Shown here: one piece after another, positions 52,762 to 64,000 of the stretch
Layout of the letters: every line of letters starts with the position of its first letter
Numbering within the stretch: the first letter of the stretch is position 1
NCBI RefSeq assembly: GCF_009928485.1
Contig: NZ_JAABNP010000015.1
Coordinates: forward strand, 62,572-126,571
DNA from: Clostridium sp. C2-6-12
Lineage (GTDB): Bacteria > Bacillota > Clostridia > Clostridiales > Clostridiaceae
DNA: 64,000 bases
Reading direction: 5' to 3'
Translations under genes and position numbers: made by a program
The notes under the pieces: model-generated
Told to the model about the DNA's origin: nothing
Seen by the model: the letters and a program-made list of their open reading frames with translations, nothing else
The model's database searches: none

Positions 52762-53011
52762 AAAAAAACACCAAGAAAAATCCACAAGGGACCCTTCTTG
52801 GCGTTACCACCCTAATTATTATAAAATTGTGCACAATAATCTTATAATCTCTCTTTATCTATAACGGGAATACCCGCTGCAGCCTACTATTATTTCGGTA
52901 CAGAACTCCAAGGCTGGTTCAATAAATAATTTCTAGGAATTTTCACCAAACATTCCTTCTCTAATAAGAAATCACTTTATTTACTATTCCTCTTCACAGC
53001 AATAATATTTT
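52762..53011 (-). ncRNA. T-box leader of proS (proline)
   Basis: On minus the leader carries Stem I with a GAACCAGCC specifier loop (CCA, proline), the highly conserved AGGGTGGTAACGC T-box (52801-52813) and a terminator whose stem AACGCCAAGAA / TTCTTGGTGTT is followed by seven T (52762-52768). Uncharged tRNA-Pro would pair with both specifier and T-box and allow read-through into proS. Confidence 0.93.
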
Positions 53012-53017
53012 TTCTAA

Positions 53018-53046
53018 ATATTACCTCAATCCAACATTTACGTCAA
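53018..53046 (-). promoter_or_regulatory. Promoter of the proS T-box leader
   Basis: TTGACG, 17 bases, TAATAT on minus, placing the transcript start near 53011. Confidence 0.8.
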
Positions 53047-53082
53047 GCATTTTTTTCCTTTAAATTTACTTATTATGATTAT

Positions 53083-56374
<3,292 letters not shown>

Positions 56375-56417
56375 TTAATTCCTCCATTTTTCTTTTTATT
56401 TTTATATGAAATATGAA

Positions 56418-56444
56418 GGTATAGCCAACTTAATGTCACCATCC
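56418..56444 (-). promoter_or_regulatory. RAT site between licT and bglP
   Basis: GGATGGTGAC...GGCTATACC (27 bases) right after the licT stop. It matches the ribonucleic antiterminator consensus at both ends. No strong terminator stem follows, so it may act by another route or be weak. Confidence 0.65.
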
Positions 56445-56446
56445 AG

Positions 56447-57289
56447 TCATGATTCTGACTTATAAACTAATCGTTCAATATGAATAGTTAAATACAATTT
56501 TTCTTCATTTGTTATATTATAATCATATCTTCTTTTAAGAAAGTCACCTATTTTGTTAACGCATTCATACGAATTAACATATTTTAATTTTACTGTATCT
56601 AACAGGTCATCATTTTTGTCATCAATATTTATCTTATTTCCTAATAAACGTTGTGCAAAAAATTTCAGATGCGTAATGAATCGATAATAATATATTGAAT
56701 CTTCGTTAAAGGCAATATGAAAATTATATTTCACTATATTTGATATTTCTGACATTACTTCTGTTATATTGTACATATCTTCAACGTTTTCATTTAATAG
56801 TGCTTCCACAATATGTATTGCTATAAAGCCTGCTTCATCATCTGGCAACCTAACTAGAAATCTTTCTTCTATCATATTAAGTACATTTAATCCAATATTA
56901 AATTCATCTTTATAAAATCTTTTAATATCCCATAAAATAGCATTTTTAACTGAAATACCATCTTTAAAACGTTTAATTGCTGCATATATATGATCAATTA
57001 GAGAAATATATATTGTATCGTTTAAATTTTTACCTAAAGTTTTTTCTGTATACCGTATAATATCTTCGCCTAATTCAATATATTCAGATGGAATATATGT
57101 CATTAGTTCTTGAAACTTATTACTGACATCTGGATTTGATAATATGAATGTTTTATCAATTTTACTTTCATCCAATTCTTCTCCACATTTTTTCTTATAA
57201 GCAAGCCCACATCCCATTACAATTTTCTCTCCAGCATTTTCATCTTTGATTAATACAGCATTATTATTAAAGATTTTTGATATTATCAT
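56447..57289 (-). CDS. licT: LicT/BglG-family transcriptional antiterminator
   Basis: 280 residues: N-terminal CAT RNA-binding domain (MIISKIFNNNAVLIKD, residues 1-55), PRD1 (about 65-170) and PRD2 (about 175-280) with conserved His in HIYAAIKRF, DDEAGFIAIHI and YLTIHIERL, the phosphorylation targets of HPr and the enzyme II. In the presence of substrate it binds RAT and prevents termination, also of its own mRNA through the upstream site. Confidence 0.95.
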   Translation of the reverse strand: MIISKIFNNNAVLIKDENAGEKIVMGCGLAYKKKCGEELDESKIDKTFILSNPDVSNKFQELMTYIPSEYIELGEDIIRYTEKTLGKNLNDTIYISLIDHIYAAIKRFKDGISVKNAILWDIKRFYKDEFNIGLNVLNMIEERFLVRLPDDEAGFIAIHIVEALLNENVEDMYNITEVMSEISNIVKYNFHIAFNEDSIYYYRFITHLKFFAQRLLGNKINIDDKNDDLLDTVKLKYVNSYECVNKIGDFLKRRYDYNITNEEKLYLTIHIERLVYKSES

Positions 57290-57372
57290 AACACATGCCC
57301 CTTTACTAATAAGTTTATTACAATTTTAATAAAAATTAAAAATTAACTATAAAATTTTTATTCCCATTAAAC

Positions 57373-57439
57373 AAAAAAAACCTATTTGCTATATTTATAT
57401 AAAATCACATAATAATTTTATATAAATATAGCAAATAGG
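57373..57439 (-). terminator. Attenuator terminator upstream of licT
   Basis: Perfect 25-bp stem (57381-57405 and 57415-57439), 9-base loop, then eight T on minus. Its first bases overlap the end of the RAT site, so the two structures exclude each other. Confidence 0.93.
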
Positions 57440-57467
57440 TATAGCTCGTTTTTCACGATCACCATCC
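57438..57467 (-). promoter_or_regulatory. RAT antiterminator site of the bgl operon
   Basis: 30 bases, GGATGGTGATCGTGAAA...GAGCTATACC, matching the LicT/SacY-type RAT consensus and overlapping the terminator by 2 bases. Controls licT-bglP-bglA transcription. Confidence 0.85.
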
Positions 57468-57658
57468 ATTAGTTAAATTATATCTTATAAATATTTTAAT
57501 TGCAATATATATTTATTCTCATTCAGCTTTCAACTTATTTTTAAATTGCTCATTCAAATCCTTTAGCATTGTACATTATCATTCAATATATAAGTACAAC
57601 TTACAAATGATATATTTATACTAGTAGTAAACATATTATTTCTTTTTATCTTTTCAAC

Positions 57659-58900
57659 TTAAAAACAGCCTAATCCCTTTAAATCACTTTTATTATTAAG
57701 ATGCATAAATGTAATAACTGGCAACTCTCCATTTTCCCCACGTGGTTTTGTCATTTGGCTTGCATCTAAACTTTGAAAATCCTCTGCTGTTACTGAAACT
57801 CCGCTTTTATTCCAAGAATTATCAGTCATATTTTCATCAGGTAAGTTAGCATCTTTTAAGGCCACTCCTCCAAAAGCAATATTATTATGTAATTCTTCTC
57901 TTGTTCCTGGAATATCAGTTGCATCACTTGTGCTTACTCTCTCAAGCATATCAAAGTTTCCAAGTCTATTATTATATGCAGTATTACTTGTCCAAGTAGC
58001 TGATTTTCCTGGTTGATGATTTGCATAAAAACCATGGGCACCATTACTTGCAGAAAGACAATTCTTAACGGTATGAACTGGAGCCACTTCTGGTGGTGTT
58101 CCCATTGCATATCCACCTATCTTAAATCCATTAGAATCTCCACCAGCATTCATGTTATATGCCCAGCAAGTATCAAAAGTATTTGCTCCAGTAGATGTAA
58201 GACAATCATAACCGTCATCACTACAATTCCATGCACGACATTCTTTAAAAGTAACACCTTCTCCATGTGCACCAAAACCATCTGTATTCCCCATTGATAT
58301 TCCCTTAACTCCAATATTGTTATAAGAATCACATCTATAACATGTACCAGTTCCATGATTTACAAAATAAAATCCATTAGCTGCATTATCGTGACAAGTC
58401 ACTCTATTAAAAGTAGCATTTCCTTCAATTCTAAAGCATTCAGATTGTTTTTGAGTTCCTACTGGTACTCCAGTAACATTAATCCCTGTAAAAGTAACAT
58501 CTTTAACCCCTCTTGCTATTCTAAAAGCAGCTACACGCTTATCAGTTGTTACACTAGAAAAATCAAAAGTTGGCATATCATTCATAGAATAAGCTTCATA
58601 GGTAATTCCACTCTTAGTTATATCATTTACATAGTTATAAACATTATCTGATTTTGCTATATTAAATTTTTTATAAATCCCCCCCATTATATATACTGTG
58701 TCTCCAGCGGAAGCCACTTCTTGTGCTTTTGTTATACTGGCAAATGGAGCTTTTAAAGTTCCTGAATTGCTGTCATTACCATTTGTAGAAATATAATATT
58801 CTGCTGCATAAGCTTTAGTTGTTGGAATAGTTAATGATGCCGATATACCTATAGCCACAACTCCGATACCTAAACAAATTTTCTTAATAAACTTTCTCAT
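57659..58900 (-). CDS. Secreted pectate lyase, PL9 family
   Basis: 413 residues. A signal peptide ending near AYAAEYY (about residue 33), then parallel beta-helix rungs with repeated N-x-A/G turns: DDMPTFDF, GVKDVTFTGINVTG, ECFRIEGNATFNRVTCHDNAANGFYF, HGEGVTFKECRAWNCSDDGYDC, and SNGFKIGGYAMG. The DDGYD and SNGFKIGG segments correspond to the calcium site and the catalytic Lys of family 9 lyases. It cuts polygalacturonate outside the cell. No transporter for the products lies adjacent. Confidence 0.93.
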   Translation of the reverse strand: MRKFIKKICLGIGVVAIGISASLTIPTTKAYAAEYYISTNGNDSNSGTLKAPFASITKAQEVASAGDTVYIMGGIYKKFNIAKSDNVYNYVNDITKSGITYEAYSMNDMPTFDFSSVTTDKRVAAFRIARGVKDVTFTGINVTGVPVGTQKQSECFRIEGNATFNRVTCHDNAANGFYFVNHGTGTCYRCDSYNNIGVKGISMGNTDGFGAHGEGVTFKECRAWNCSDDGYDCLTSTGANTFDTCWAYNMNAGGDSNGFKIGGYAMGTPPEVAPVHTVKNCLSASNGAHGFYANHQPGKSATWTSNTAYNNRLGNFDMLERVSTSDATDIPGTREELHNNIAFGGVALKDANLPDENMTDNSWNKSGVSVTAEDFQSLDASQMTKPRGENGELPVITFMHLNNKSDLKGLGCF

Positions 58901-58965
58901 TATTTTGCTCCTTTTTATTATTTATATATTGTACAAAATTAATTCCATTATATTAGAACTTCTGA

Positions 58966-59119
58966 ATAAATAAGAGAGAGGTAAGAATTAATAGGTAAGA
59001 GATAAAAGTTAAGGCTAAAATAGCAAAGCTATTCCTAAAAAATATATATTAATTAAGAGGAATGCTTAATTTCTTGCCAAAACTAATGCCTCTCCTATAA
59101 ATTCTTAACTCTTAAATAA
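58966..59119. repeat. MITE-like degenerate palindrome
   Basis: About 154 bases form a long imperfect inverted repeat. Outer arms TAAGAATTAATAGG / CCTATAAATTCTTA and inner arms AAGCTATTCCT / AGGAATGCTT pair around an AT-rich centre near 59046. Arms are about 65 bases with scattered mismatches. No reading frame. Fits a decayed non-autonomous transposable element. Confidence 0.6.
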
Positions 59120-59228
59120 TACAGAAAATCCTCATATAACTTAGCACAACCTCCAAGTAAAGTAAATATTTATGGCTTAAAATATATAAAATTTGTCCTT
59201 AAATAAATGTTTCATTTATTATATTAAG

Positions 59229-59257
59229 TTGACAGTCCATAATTAATTGAATATAAT
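59229..59257 (+). promoter_or_regulatory. Consensus promoter of the btu leader
   Basis: TTGACA, exactly 17 bases, TATAAT, about 30 bases before the riboswitch core. Confidence 0.9.
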
Positions 59258-59263
59258 CAAGGA

Positions 59264-59415
59264 AATAATTCATATAATATATTTTTAATAAAAAGGGAAT
59301 GAAGTGAAATTCTTCAACTACCCCAGTAACCGTAAAACAGACGAAATCAAAAATGCCACTGAGAAATTGGGAAGGCTTGAAAGTAGGAGGAAGTTAAGTC
59401 GGGATACCTTTATAT
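59264..59415 (+). ncRNA. Cobalamin riboswitch (btuFCD operon)
   Basis: AAAAGGGAATGAAGTGAAATTC, ACTACCCCAGTAACCGT, GCCACTGAG, TTGGGAAGGC and the B12 box variant AAGTCGGGATACC appear in the proper order. An unpaired region follows, then a hairpin (59465-59500) and the terminator at 59517. Should reduce btu expression when cobalamin is plentiful. Confidence 0.92.
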
Positions 59416-59516
59416 AATTTTAAACTAATATTCTCTGAGGGTGGAATATTGGATTAGTGTGTATTTCATTAAATAAAACTTGTTTTTTTATTTAATGAAT
59501 TTATTATGCTTTTTTT

Positions 59517-59544
59517 GGCGTACTCTCAAAGGGTATGCCTTTTT
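59517..59544 (+). terminator. Riboswitch-controlled terminator of btuFCD
   Basis: 10-bp stem GGCGTACTCT / AGGGTATGCC (two G-U pairs) with a CAA loop, then TTTTTGTT, 40 bases ahead of the btuF start. Confidence 0.82.
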
Positions 59545-59580
59545 GTTGCCCTTGAATTTTATAAATTTTAGGAGGACCTT

Positions 59581-60495
59581 ATGAAATTAAAAAACAAATT
59601 CTTATTACTCATTTTAATAGTTGTATTGGCTGTTACTACTTTAATTGGCTGTGCAAATAAAAGTGCAACAGCAGTAGACAGAGAAGGCAATAATTTTAAA
59701 CAGCCTAAAAAAGTAAATACCATAATATCTACAGCACCTTCTAATACTGAAATATTGGTTGGACTTGGATTGTCAGACAAATTAGTAGCTATTGATAAAT
59801 ATTCAGCAGATGTTGATGGTGTAAATAAAGATTTACCTAAAATAGATTTTAAAAATCCTGATGCTGAAACTCTTGTAGGCTTAAAGCCTGATATAATAAT
59901 AGCTTCTGGTCATAACAAAACTGGAAATGAAGACCCTTTTGCTTCTGTAAAGGAAGCTGGTATCGAAGTTGTATATATCCCTGTTAGCTCTAGTATAGAA
60001 GATCTTTACAAAGATATAGACTTTATAGCAAAAGTTACAGACACAGAAAAAAAAGGCGAAGAAATGATTAATAATATGAAAAATGATATAGATTCTATTA
60101 AGAAAATAGGAGATACAATTACTAATAAAAAAAATGTATATTTTGAAATAGGATCAACTTCTGCTTTATATAGCTTTGGTAATAATACTTTTTTAAATGA
60201 AATGATAGAAATAGTAGGCGCCAAGAATATTTTTGCTAATGAAAATTCATGGATATCACCAAGCCCAGAAGCTATAGTAAAAGCTAATCCTGATGTAATA
60301 CTTACAAATGAACCCACCCAAAATGCTGTTGATGCTATAAAAACACGTGAAGGCTTTAAGGATATAAAGGCAGTTAAAGAAAATAATGTCTTTTCTATTG
60401 ATAATAATTCCTCTTCAAGACCATCTCAAAATATTATGAAAGCATTAAAACAAATAGCAAAAGCTATTTACCCTGAGAAATATTCAAATGTATAA
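59581..60495 (+). CDS. btuF: Cobalamin ABC transporter binding lipoprotein (BtuF-like)
   Basis: 304 residues. Lipoprotein signal ending LIGC at Cys23. TIISTAPSNTEILVGLGL, LPKIDFKNPDAETLVGLKPDIIIASG, and ISPSPEAIVKANPDVIL are the class III (BtuF/FhuD) binding protein pattern. The upstream B12 riboswitch specifies corrinoids. Operon with permease (8-base overlap) and ATPase. Confidence 0.92.
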   Translation: MKLKNKFLLLILIVVLAVTTLIGCANKSATAVDREGNNFKQPKKVNTIISTAPSNTEILVGLGLSDKLVAIDKYSADVDGVNKDLPKIDFKNPDAETLVGLKPDIIIASGHNKTGNEDPFASVKEAGIEVVYIPVSSSIEDLYKDIDFIAKVTDTEKKGEEMINNMKNDIDSIKKIGDTITNKKNVYFEIGSTSALYSFGNNTFLNEMIEIVGAKNIFANENSWISPSPEAIVKANPDVILTNEPTQNAVDAIKTREGFKDIKAVKENNVFSIDNNSSSRPSQNIMKALKQIAKAIYPEKYSNV

Positions 60496-61501
60496 AAAAG
60501 CAATCATATTATTAATACCTTTAACCTTTTTAATTTTATGTATTGGAACTTCCATAGGAAGTTCTGGTACTAGTGTTTTAAATATTATATCAATAATCGG
60601 CTATAAAGCTTTTGGAATACCCTTATCTAAAAATATTAATGCTAATGATATAGCAATAATTTGGAATCTAAGGTTACCAAGAGTTTTATTAGCCTTTATA
60701 GTAGGTGGTTCATTATCTGTAAGTGGTGCTGTAGTTCAGTCTGTACTTAGAAATCCATTAGCTTCCCCATATACTTTAGGAGTTTCTTCTGGAGCTTCTC
60801 TTGGAGTTGGCTTACTTATAATTTCAAGCTTTTCAATACCATTATTAGGAAAACTAACATTGCCTTTAGCAGGCTTTTTATGTGGACTTTTAACTGTACT
60901 CATTATTGTAAAATTTGCCTCTAGCGTTGATAAACACATGTCAACTTCAACTATAATTTTATCAGGAATGGTTTTTTCCCTATTTTGTAATGCTGTACTT
61001 ACTACTATAACAGCCTTATACAGTGAAGATATAAAAAGTATAGTACTTTGGCAAATGGGTTCCTTTTCTATGAAAGGCTGGTCTTATGTACAAATTGGAT
61101 TACCATTTTTTATTTTAGGAATTGTAGGCATTATGTTTTATTGTACTGAGCTGGATATTTTATCTTTTGGTGAAAATCAAGCAAAATCAGTTGGAGTAAA
61201 TACAACTAAAGTAAAGAAGCATTTACTTATATGTTCAGCTATATTAACTGGCTGTGCTGTAGCCTTAAGTGGTATTATTGGCTTTGTAGATTTAATTATT
61301 CCTCATCTTGTACGAAAGCTTATTGGTGCTAAACATAAATATGTTATTCCTGTTTCTGTACTTTTAGGAGGTTCCTTTATGGTAATTACTGATTTAATAG
61401 CAAGAACTATTATAGTCCCTTCTGAATTACCAGTTGGAGCTATTACTGCACTTATTGGAGCTCCTTTCTTTACGTACATATATTTCAAAAAATCAAAGTA
61501 G
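60488..61501 (+). CDS. btuC: Cobalamin ABC transporter permease (BtuC-like)
   Basis: 337 residues, ten transmembrane helices, FecCD family: WNLRLPRVLLAFIVGGSLSVSGAVVQSVLRNPLASPYTLGVSSGASLG, LALYSEDIKSIVLWQMGSF and GFVDLIIPHLVRKLIGAKHKYVIP. Starts inside btuF. Confidence 0.93.
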   Translation: MYKKAIILLIPLTFLILCIGTSIGSSGTSVLNIISIIGYKAFGIPLSKNINANDIAIIWNLRLPRVLLAFIVGGSLSVSGAVVQSVLRNPLASPYTLGVSSGASLGVGLLIISSFSIPLLGKLTLPLAGFLCGLLTVLIIVKFASSVDKHMSTSTIILSGMVFSLFCNAVLTTITALYSEDIKSIVLWQMGSFSMKGWSYVQIGLPFFILGIVGIMFYCTELDILSFGENQAKSVGVNTTKVKKHLLICSAILTGCAVALSGIIGFVDLIIPHLVRKLIGAKHKYVIPVSVLLGGSFMVITDLIARTIIVPSELPVGAITALIGAPFFTYIYFKKSK

Positions 61502-61509
61502 GTGAAGTT

Positions 61510-62265
61510 TTGTTAGAACTTAAGAAGATTTTCTGTGGCTATGAACAAGAAGATATAATAAAAAATGTTACCTTTGAAGCTAAAAGAGGTGAAATACTTT
61601 GTATAGTTGGCCCAAATGGATGCGGGAAAAGCACTCTTTTAAAGGCCATAACCAAACTTATTGAATATAAAGGAACTATCTTATTAGATTCAAAGGATAT
61701 AAAAATTTTAACAGGTAAAGAATTTGCTAAAAACATTGCCCTAATGACTCAAACAAATGATGTATATTTTCCTTATACAGTTTACGACACAGTTGCTCTA
61801 GGTAGATATGCTTATTTAAAAGGAGCTTTATCTTCTTTAAGTAAAAAAGATGATTTTATTATTACAGAATCTATAAAAAATGTTGGCTTAATAGAATTAA
61901 AAGATAAACTTATAAGCGAATTATCTGGCGGGCAGCTTCAAAGAGTATTTTTAGCAAAATCCTTTGCACAAAATCCTGAGGTTATTTTATTAGATGAACC
62001 CACAAACCATCTTGATTTAAAATATCAAATTGAAATTTTAGAATATTTAAAGCTGTGGGCAAAGGAAAATAATAAAATTGTAATAGGTGTATTTCATGAT
62101 TTAAACTTAGTTAATTTGTTTGGCGAAAAAGTTATATTATTAGATCATGGCCAAATTATAAGCAAAGGAACACCTAATGAAGTACTTTCAGGAGAAAATT
62201 TGAAAAAGGTATATAATTTAGATATACGAAGTTTCATGCTTAATGCACTAAAAAAGTGGCAATAA
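61510..62265 (+). CDS. btuD: Cobalamin ABC transporter ATPase (BtuD-like)
   Basis: 251 residues. Walker A GPNGCGKST, Q-loop LMTQ, signature LSGGQLQRV, Walker B VILLDEPTNHLD, H-loop FHDLN. TTG start behind AGGTGAAG, 8 bases after the permease stop. Confidence 0.93.
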   Translation: MLELKKIFCGYEQEDIIKNVTFEAKRGEILCIVGPNGCGKSTLLKAITKLIEYKGTILLDSKDIKILTGKEFAKNIALMTQTNDVYFPYTVYDTVALGRYAYLKGALSSLSKKDDFIITESIKNVGLIELKDKLISELSGGQLQRVFLAKSFAQNPEVILLDEPTNHLDLKYQIEILEYLKLWAKENNKIVIGVFHDLNLVNLFGEKVILLDHGQIISKGTPNEVLSGENLKKVYNLDIRSFMLNALKKWQ

Positions 62266-62306
62266 AATTTCGGTAAGTCTAACGCCTATATGTATTACTA
62301 TAAATA

Positions 62307-62333
62307 TAGCCCATTCTCCGTAAGAATGGGCTA
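62307..62333. terminator. Hairpin between btuD and barstar genes
   Basis: 11-bp stem TAGCCCATTCT / AGAATGGGCTA, 5-base loop, between convergent genes. No T-run on either side, so it may be a weak or factor-dependent terminator. Confidence 0.5.
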
Positions 62334-62363
62334 AACAGAAAGCTTTAAGTAAATTAGTTCTTT

Positions 62364-62642
62364 TTAATTATTAATAATTATATTAAGTTTTCCTTTAGTA
62401 AATTTTTCAGCTTCATTAAAAATTTCTAAGGTATTTTCAGCATAATCACCTAATAATTCTTTACTTTTTTGAAAATCAACCCATTCAATTGTAAGTGGCA
62501 ATTGAACATCAGTAGTTAGGCAATCCCAAAGTGCATCTAAATTTTCACCGTAATAAGCAGGAAGCTTTAATTCTTGTTTTAAAATTTGGTGTAAAATATT
62601 TTTATCCTTAAGCTTACTGCCTTGTATTACTACTTTATTCAA
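62364..62642 (-). CDS. Barstar-like ribonuclease inhibitor
   Basis: 92 residues from the TTG at 62642: NKVVIQGSKLKDKNILHQIL, LPAYYGENLDALWDCLTTDVQLPLTIEWVDF, and EIFNEAEKF, the barstar fold. The YGENLDALWD helix carries the residues that plug the barnase active site. A GTG at 62651 is in frame but only one base from AAAGGAT. Expressed after the barnase gene. Confidence 0.93.
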   Translation of the reverse strand: MNKVVIQGSKLKDKNILHQILKQELKLPAYYGENLDALWDCLTTDVQLPLTIEWVDFQKSKELLGDYAENTLEIFNEAEKFTKGKLNIIINN

Positions 62643-62669
62643 GCTATTCACATCCTTTTAAATAAAAAA

Positions 62670-63191
62670 CTATTTTCCTTTATATAAAACTTTAAAAGTT
62701 TTGTAATGATCAGAAGTAGAATAAATTAATCCATCATTAGAATAAAGGATCCTATCCTCCCCGCGATGTCCTCCATTATAATTAATATCGCACTCATGCC
62801 AAATTCTACCTGGCGCATCTGGGAGAGATTTTTCAGCATTTTTAAAAATATCTCCTCCTATGCTTTTACCAGGTGCTACTTTATCAAGATCTCCTCCTGG
62901 CTTCCATCCAAGCTTATCAGCCTGATCCTTTGTTATATAGTTATCGGGCAAAGTTCCATTTTTATGTATATAATCTGCAACACCTTGAAAATCGTTAATT
63001 ATTTTTTTATTTTTTGAATCTTCATTTTGATTAGAATCTACTTTTTTATCTTCTGATTTTATAGTTTCCGAATGGTTATCTTGCTGCTTATTTACAGTAG
63101 CTTTATTTGTTGCTGCACATCCAAATAAACCTATGAACATAAGTAAAAGTATAAAAACAGCAGAAATTTTCTGTATAAATAATTTTTTCAT
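62670..63191 (-). CDS. Barnase-family ribonuclease, lipoprotein-like
   Basis: 173 residues. Signal with LFGC (Cys25) that looks like a lipobox, a polar linker of about 45 residues, then the barnase domain GVADYIHKNGTLPDNYITKDQADKLGW, IWHECDINYNGGHRGEDRILYS and SDHYKTFKVLY. The catalytic Glu (HECDIN), Arg (GHRGEDR) and His (SDHYKTF) are present. Likely a guanyl-specific RNase made outside the membrane; its partner barstar follows 18 bases later. Confidence 0.92.
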   Translation of the reverse strand: MKKLFIQKISAVFILLLMFIGLFGCAATNKATVNKQQDNHSETIKSEDKKVDSNQNEDSKNKKIINDFQGVADYIHKNGTLPDNYITKDQADKLGWKPGGDLDKVAPGKSIGGDIFKNAEKSLPDAPGRIWHECDINYNGGHRGEDRILYSNDGLIYSTSDHYKTFKVLYKGK

Positions 63192-63249
63192 TTCTCATCC
63201 TCCATTTAATAAAACCTTATACCTTAATATTATAACCCACGTAGAAAAA

Positions 63250-63922
63250 CTATACAAAATTTATAATTCCTTTTAAGTCTTTCTTTTCTATTATAAAACT
63301 TATCCCTTTAACTACATCATGTACATGTATCAGCTGAACCAGTTGTTCCCCGCATCAATAGACACACCTATTTTAAATTTAAATATGTAAGAAAGCCTCC
63401 CTGTCCTAACACTATTCCAAACCTAACTATAGCTATTCTATTAAAATAACCATTAAGACTCAAAACTTTCTCTTCTAAAACTTTGCACGTTTCTGATAGA
63501 AAACCTTCGCCACAAATAGAATCTTCATTAACAACTATATCATCATTATATCCATAAAAACCTGACACTGATGCTTGTATCAAAAGTGGTACTTTCTCTC
63601 CACTCTCTTTTACAAATGCCTCAATAACCTTCATAACCTTTAGTCTGCTTTCTAATATTCTTTTTTTCCTCTTTTTAGTCCACCTTAAACCTTTAATGCT
63701 TTCTCCTGCTAAATTTATAATAACATCTATCCCTGTAATTTCTTTTAAGTCAACGTATTCATCTTCTCTATATTCAACAATTTTATCTACCTTACTTAGT
63801 TTTTTATTTTCACTATTTTTCTTTCGAGTCGCTAAAATCAAGTAATTACAATCATCTTTAAGTTCTTCAACTAATTGTGTACCTATAAAACCTGTGCCAC
63901 CAAAAATTAAAATTTTTCTCAT
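63250..63922 (-). pseudogene. TIGR01777-family epimerase gene broken by frameshifts
   Basis: Residues 1-184 read well as a sugar-nucleotide epimerase-like protein of the TIGR01777/YfcH group: GGTGFIGTQLV (NAD site), INLAGESIKGLRWTKKRKK, ASVSGFYGY, GFLSETCKVLE, VRFGIVLGQGG. The frame then stops, whereas the family runs to about 300. Downstream the next frames continue the family pattern: KIGVSIDAGNNWFS, then QLIHVHDVVKGISFII, ending at 63250. At least two frameshifts separate these pieces. Confidence 0.75.
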
Positions 63923-64000
63923 AAACGCCTCCTCATTTCATATGTCGATCTGTTAAGTTATATGAACATTGCGCTTCTCAACCTTAGGAAATACAATAGG
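63923..64000. other. Intergenic end of window
   Basis: Carries the AGGAGGC ribosome site of the epimerase pseudogene (minus). Nothing else is seen. Confidence 0.4.

Overview
The window is AT-rich DNA from a Firmicute, most likely Clostridium sensu stricto. Support for this: strong GGAGG-type ribosome binding sites, a reverse rubrerythrin, a Spo0E-type gene, a proline T-box, LicT antitermination, a family 9 pectate lyase and ECF cobalt transport. The species cannot be fixed from the sequence alone.

Region 1 (1 to about 18,900) is the integrase-side part of a prophage; its tail and lysis genes lie off the left edge. Read from the lysogeny end leftward it has: a large serine integrase and an XRE repressor on +; divergent Cro-like and small early genes on -, including an unreported Spo0E-like peptide; an AbrB regulator and a DUF2513 gene; an HUH-type Rep-like protein; a VRR-NUC nuclease; a PcfK/AcrIIA9-like protein with PcfJ; a DUF3102 coiled-coil protein; a run of small phage genes (YopX, MazG-like); an ArpU/RinA-like late regulator; an internally deleted Dam methylase; a likely cos region; and the lambda-type packaging/head module (Nu1-like TerS, GpA TerL, gpW, portal, prohead protease). 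A short RNA with a consensus promoter and its own terminator sits on + at about 14.6 kb.

Region 2 (19-36.7 kb) is chromosomal. It begins with a FapA-like protein, a Cache-PAS-GGDEF-EAL protein and an orphan sugar-binding lipoprotein, which look like one signalling locus. Housekeeping and stress genes follow: YjbQ, an HMA protein without its metal cysteines, a nitroreductase, a small alarmone synthetase, a 3D-domain protein, an exo/endonuclease, a HAD phosphatase, reverse rubrerythrin, DUF1540, GNAT and HD proteins. A LytTR/DUF3021/methyltransferase cluster and an autoregulated MarR gene with a serine hydrolase close the region.

Region 3 (36.8-53 kb) is rich in metal and ion handling: CadC/CadA with a 12-6-12 operator, a cobalamin-riboswitch-controlled cobalt ECF transporter (cbiQOMN), a ClC antiporter, the CrcB fluoride channel, a NifX-like protein and a DUF134 regulator, a LysR/YeiH pair, and proS under a T-box with a CCA specifier.

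Region 4 (53-64 kb) holds a beta-glucoside PTS operon with two RAT antiterminator sites, a secreted pectate lyase, a MITE-like palindrome, a second cobalamin riboswitch ahead of a BtuFCD-type importer, a barnase/barstar pair and a decayed TIGR01777 epimerase gene. The two B12 riboswitches suggest that cobalt uptake and corrinoid uptake are both shut down when B12 is plentiful.
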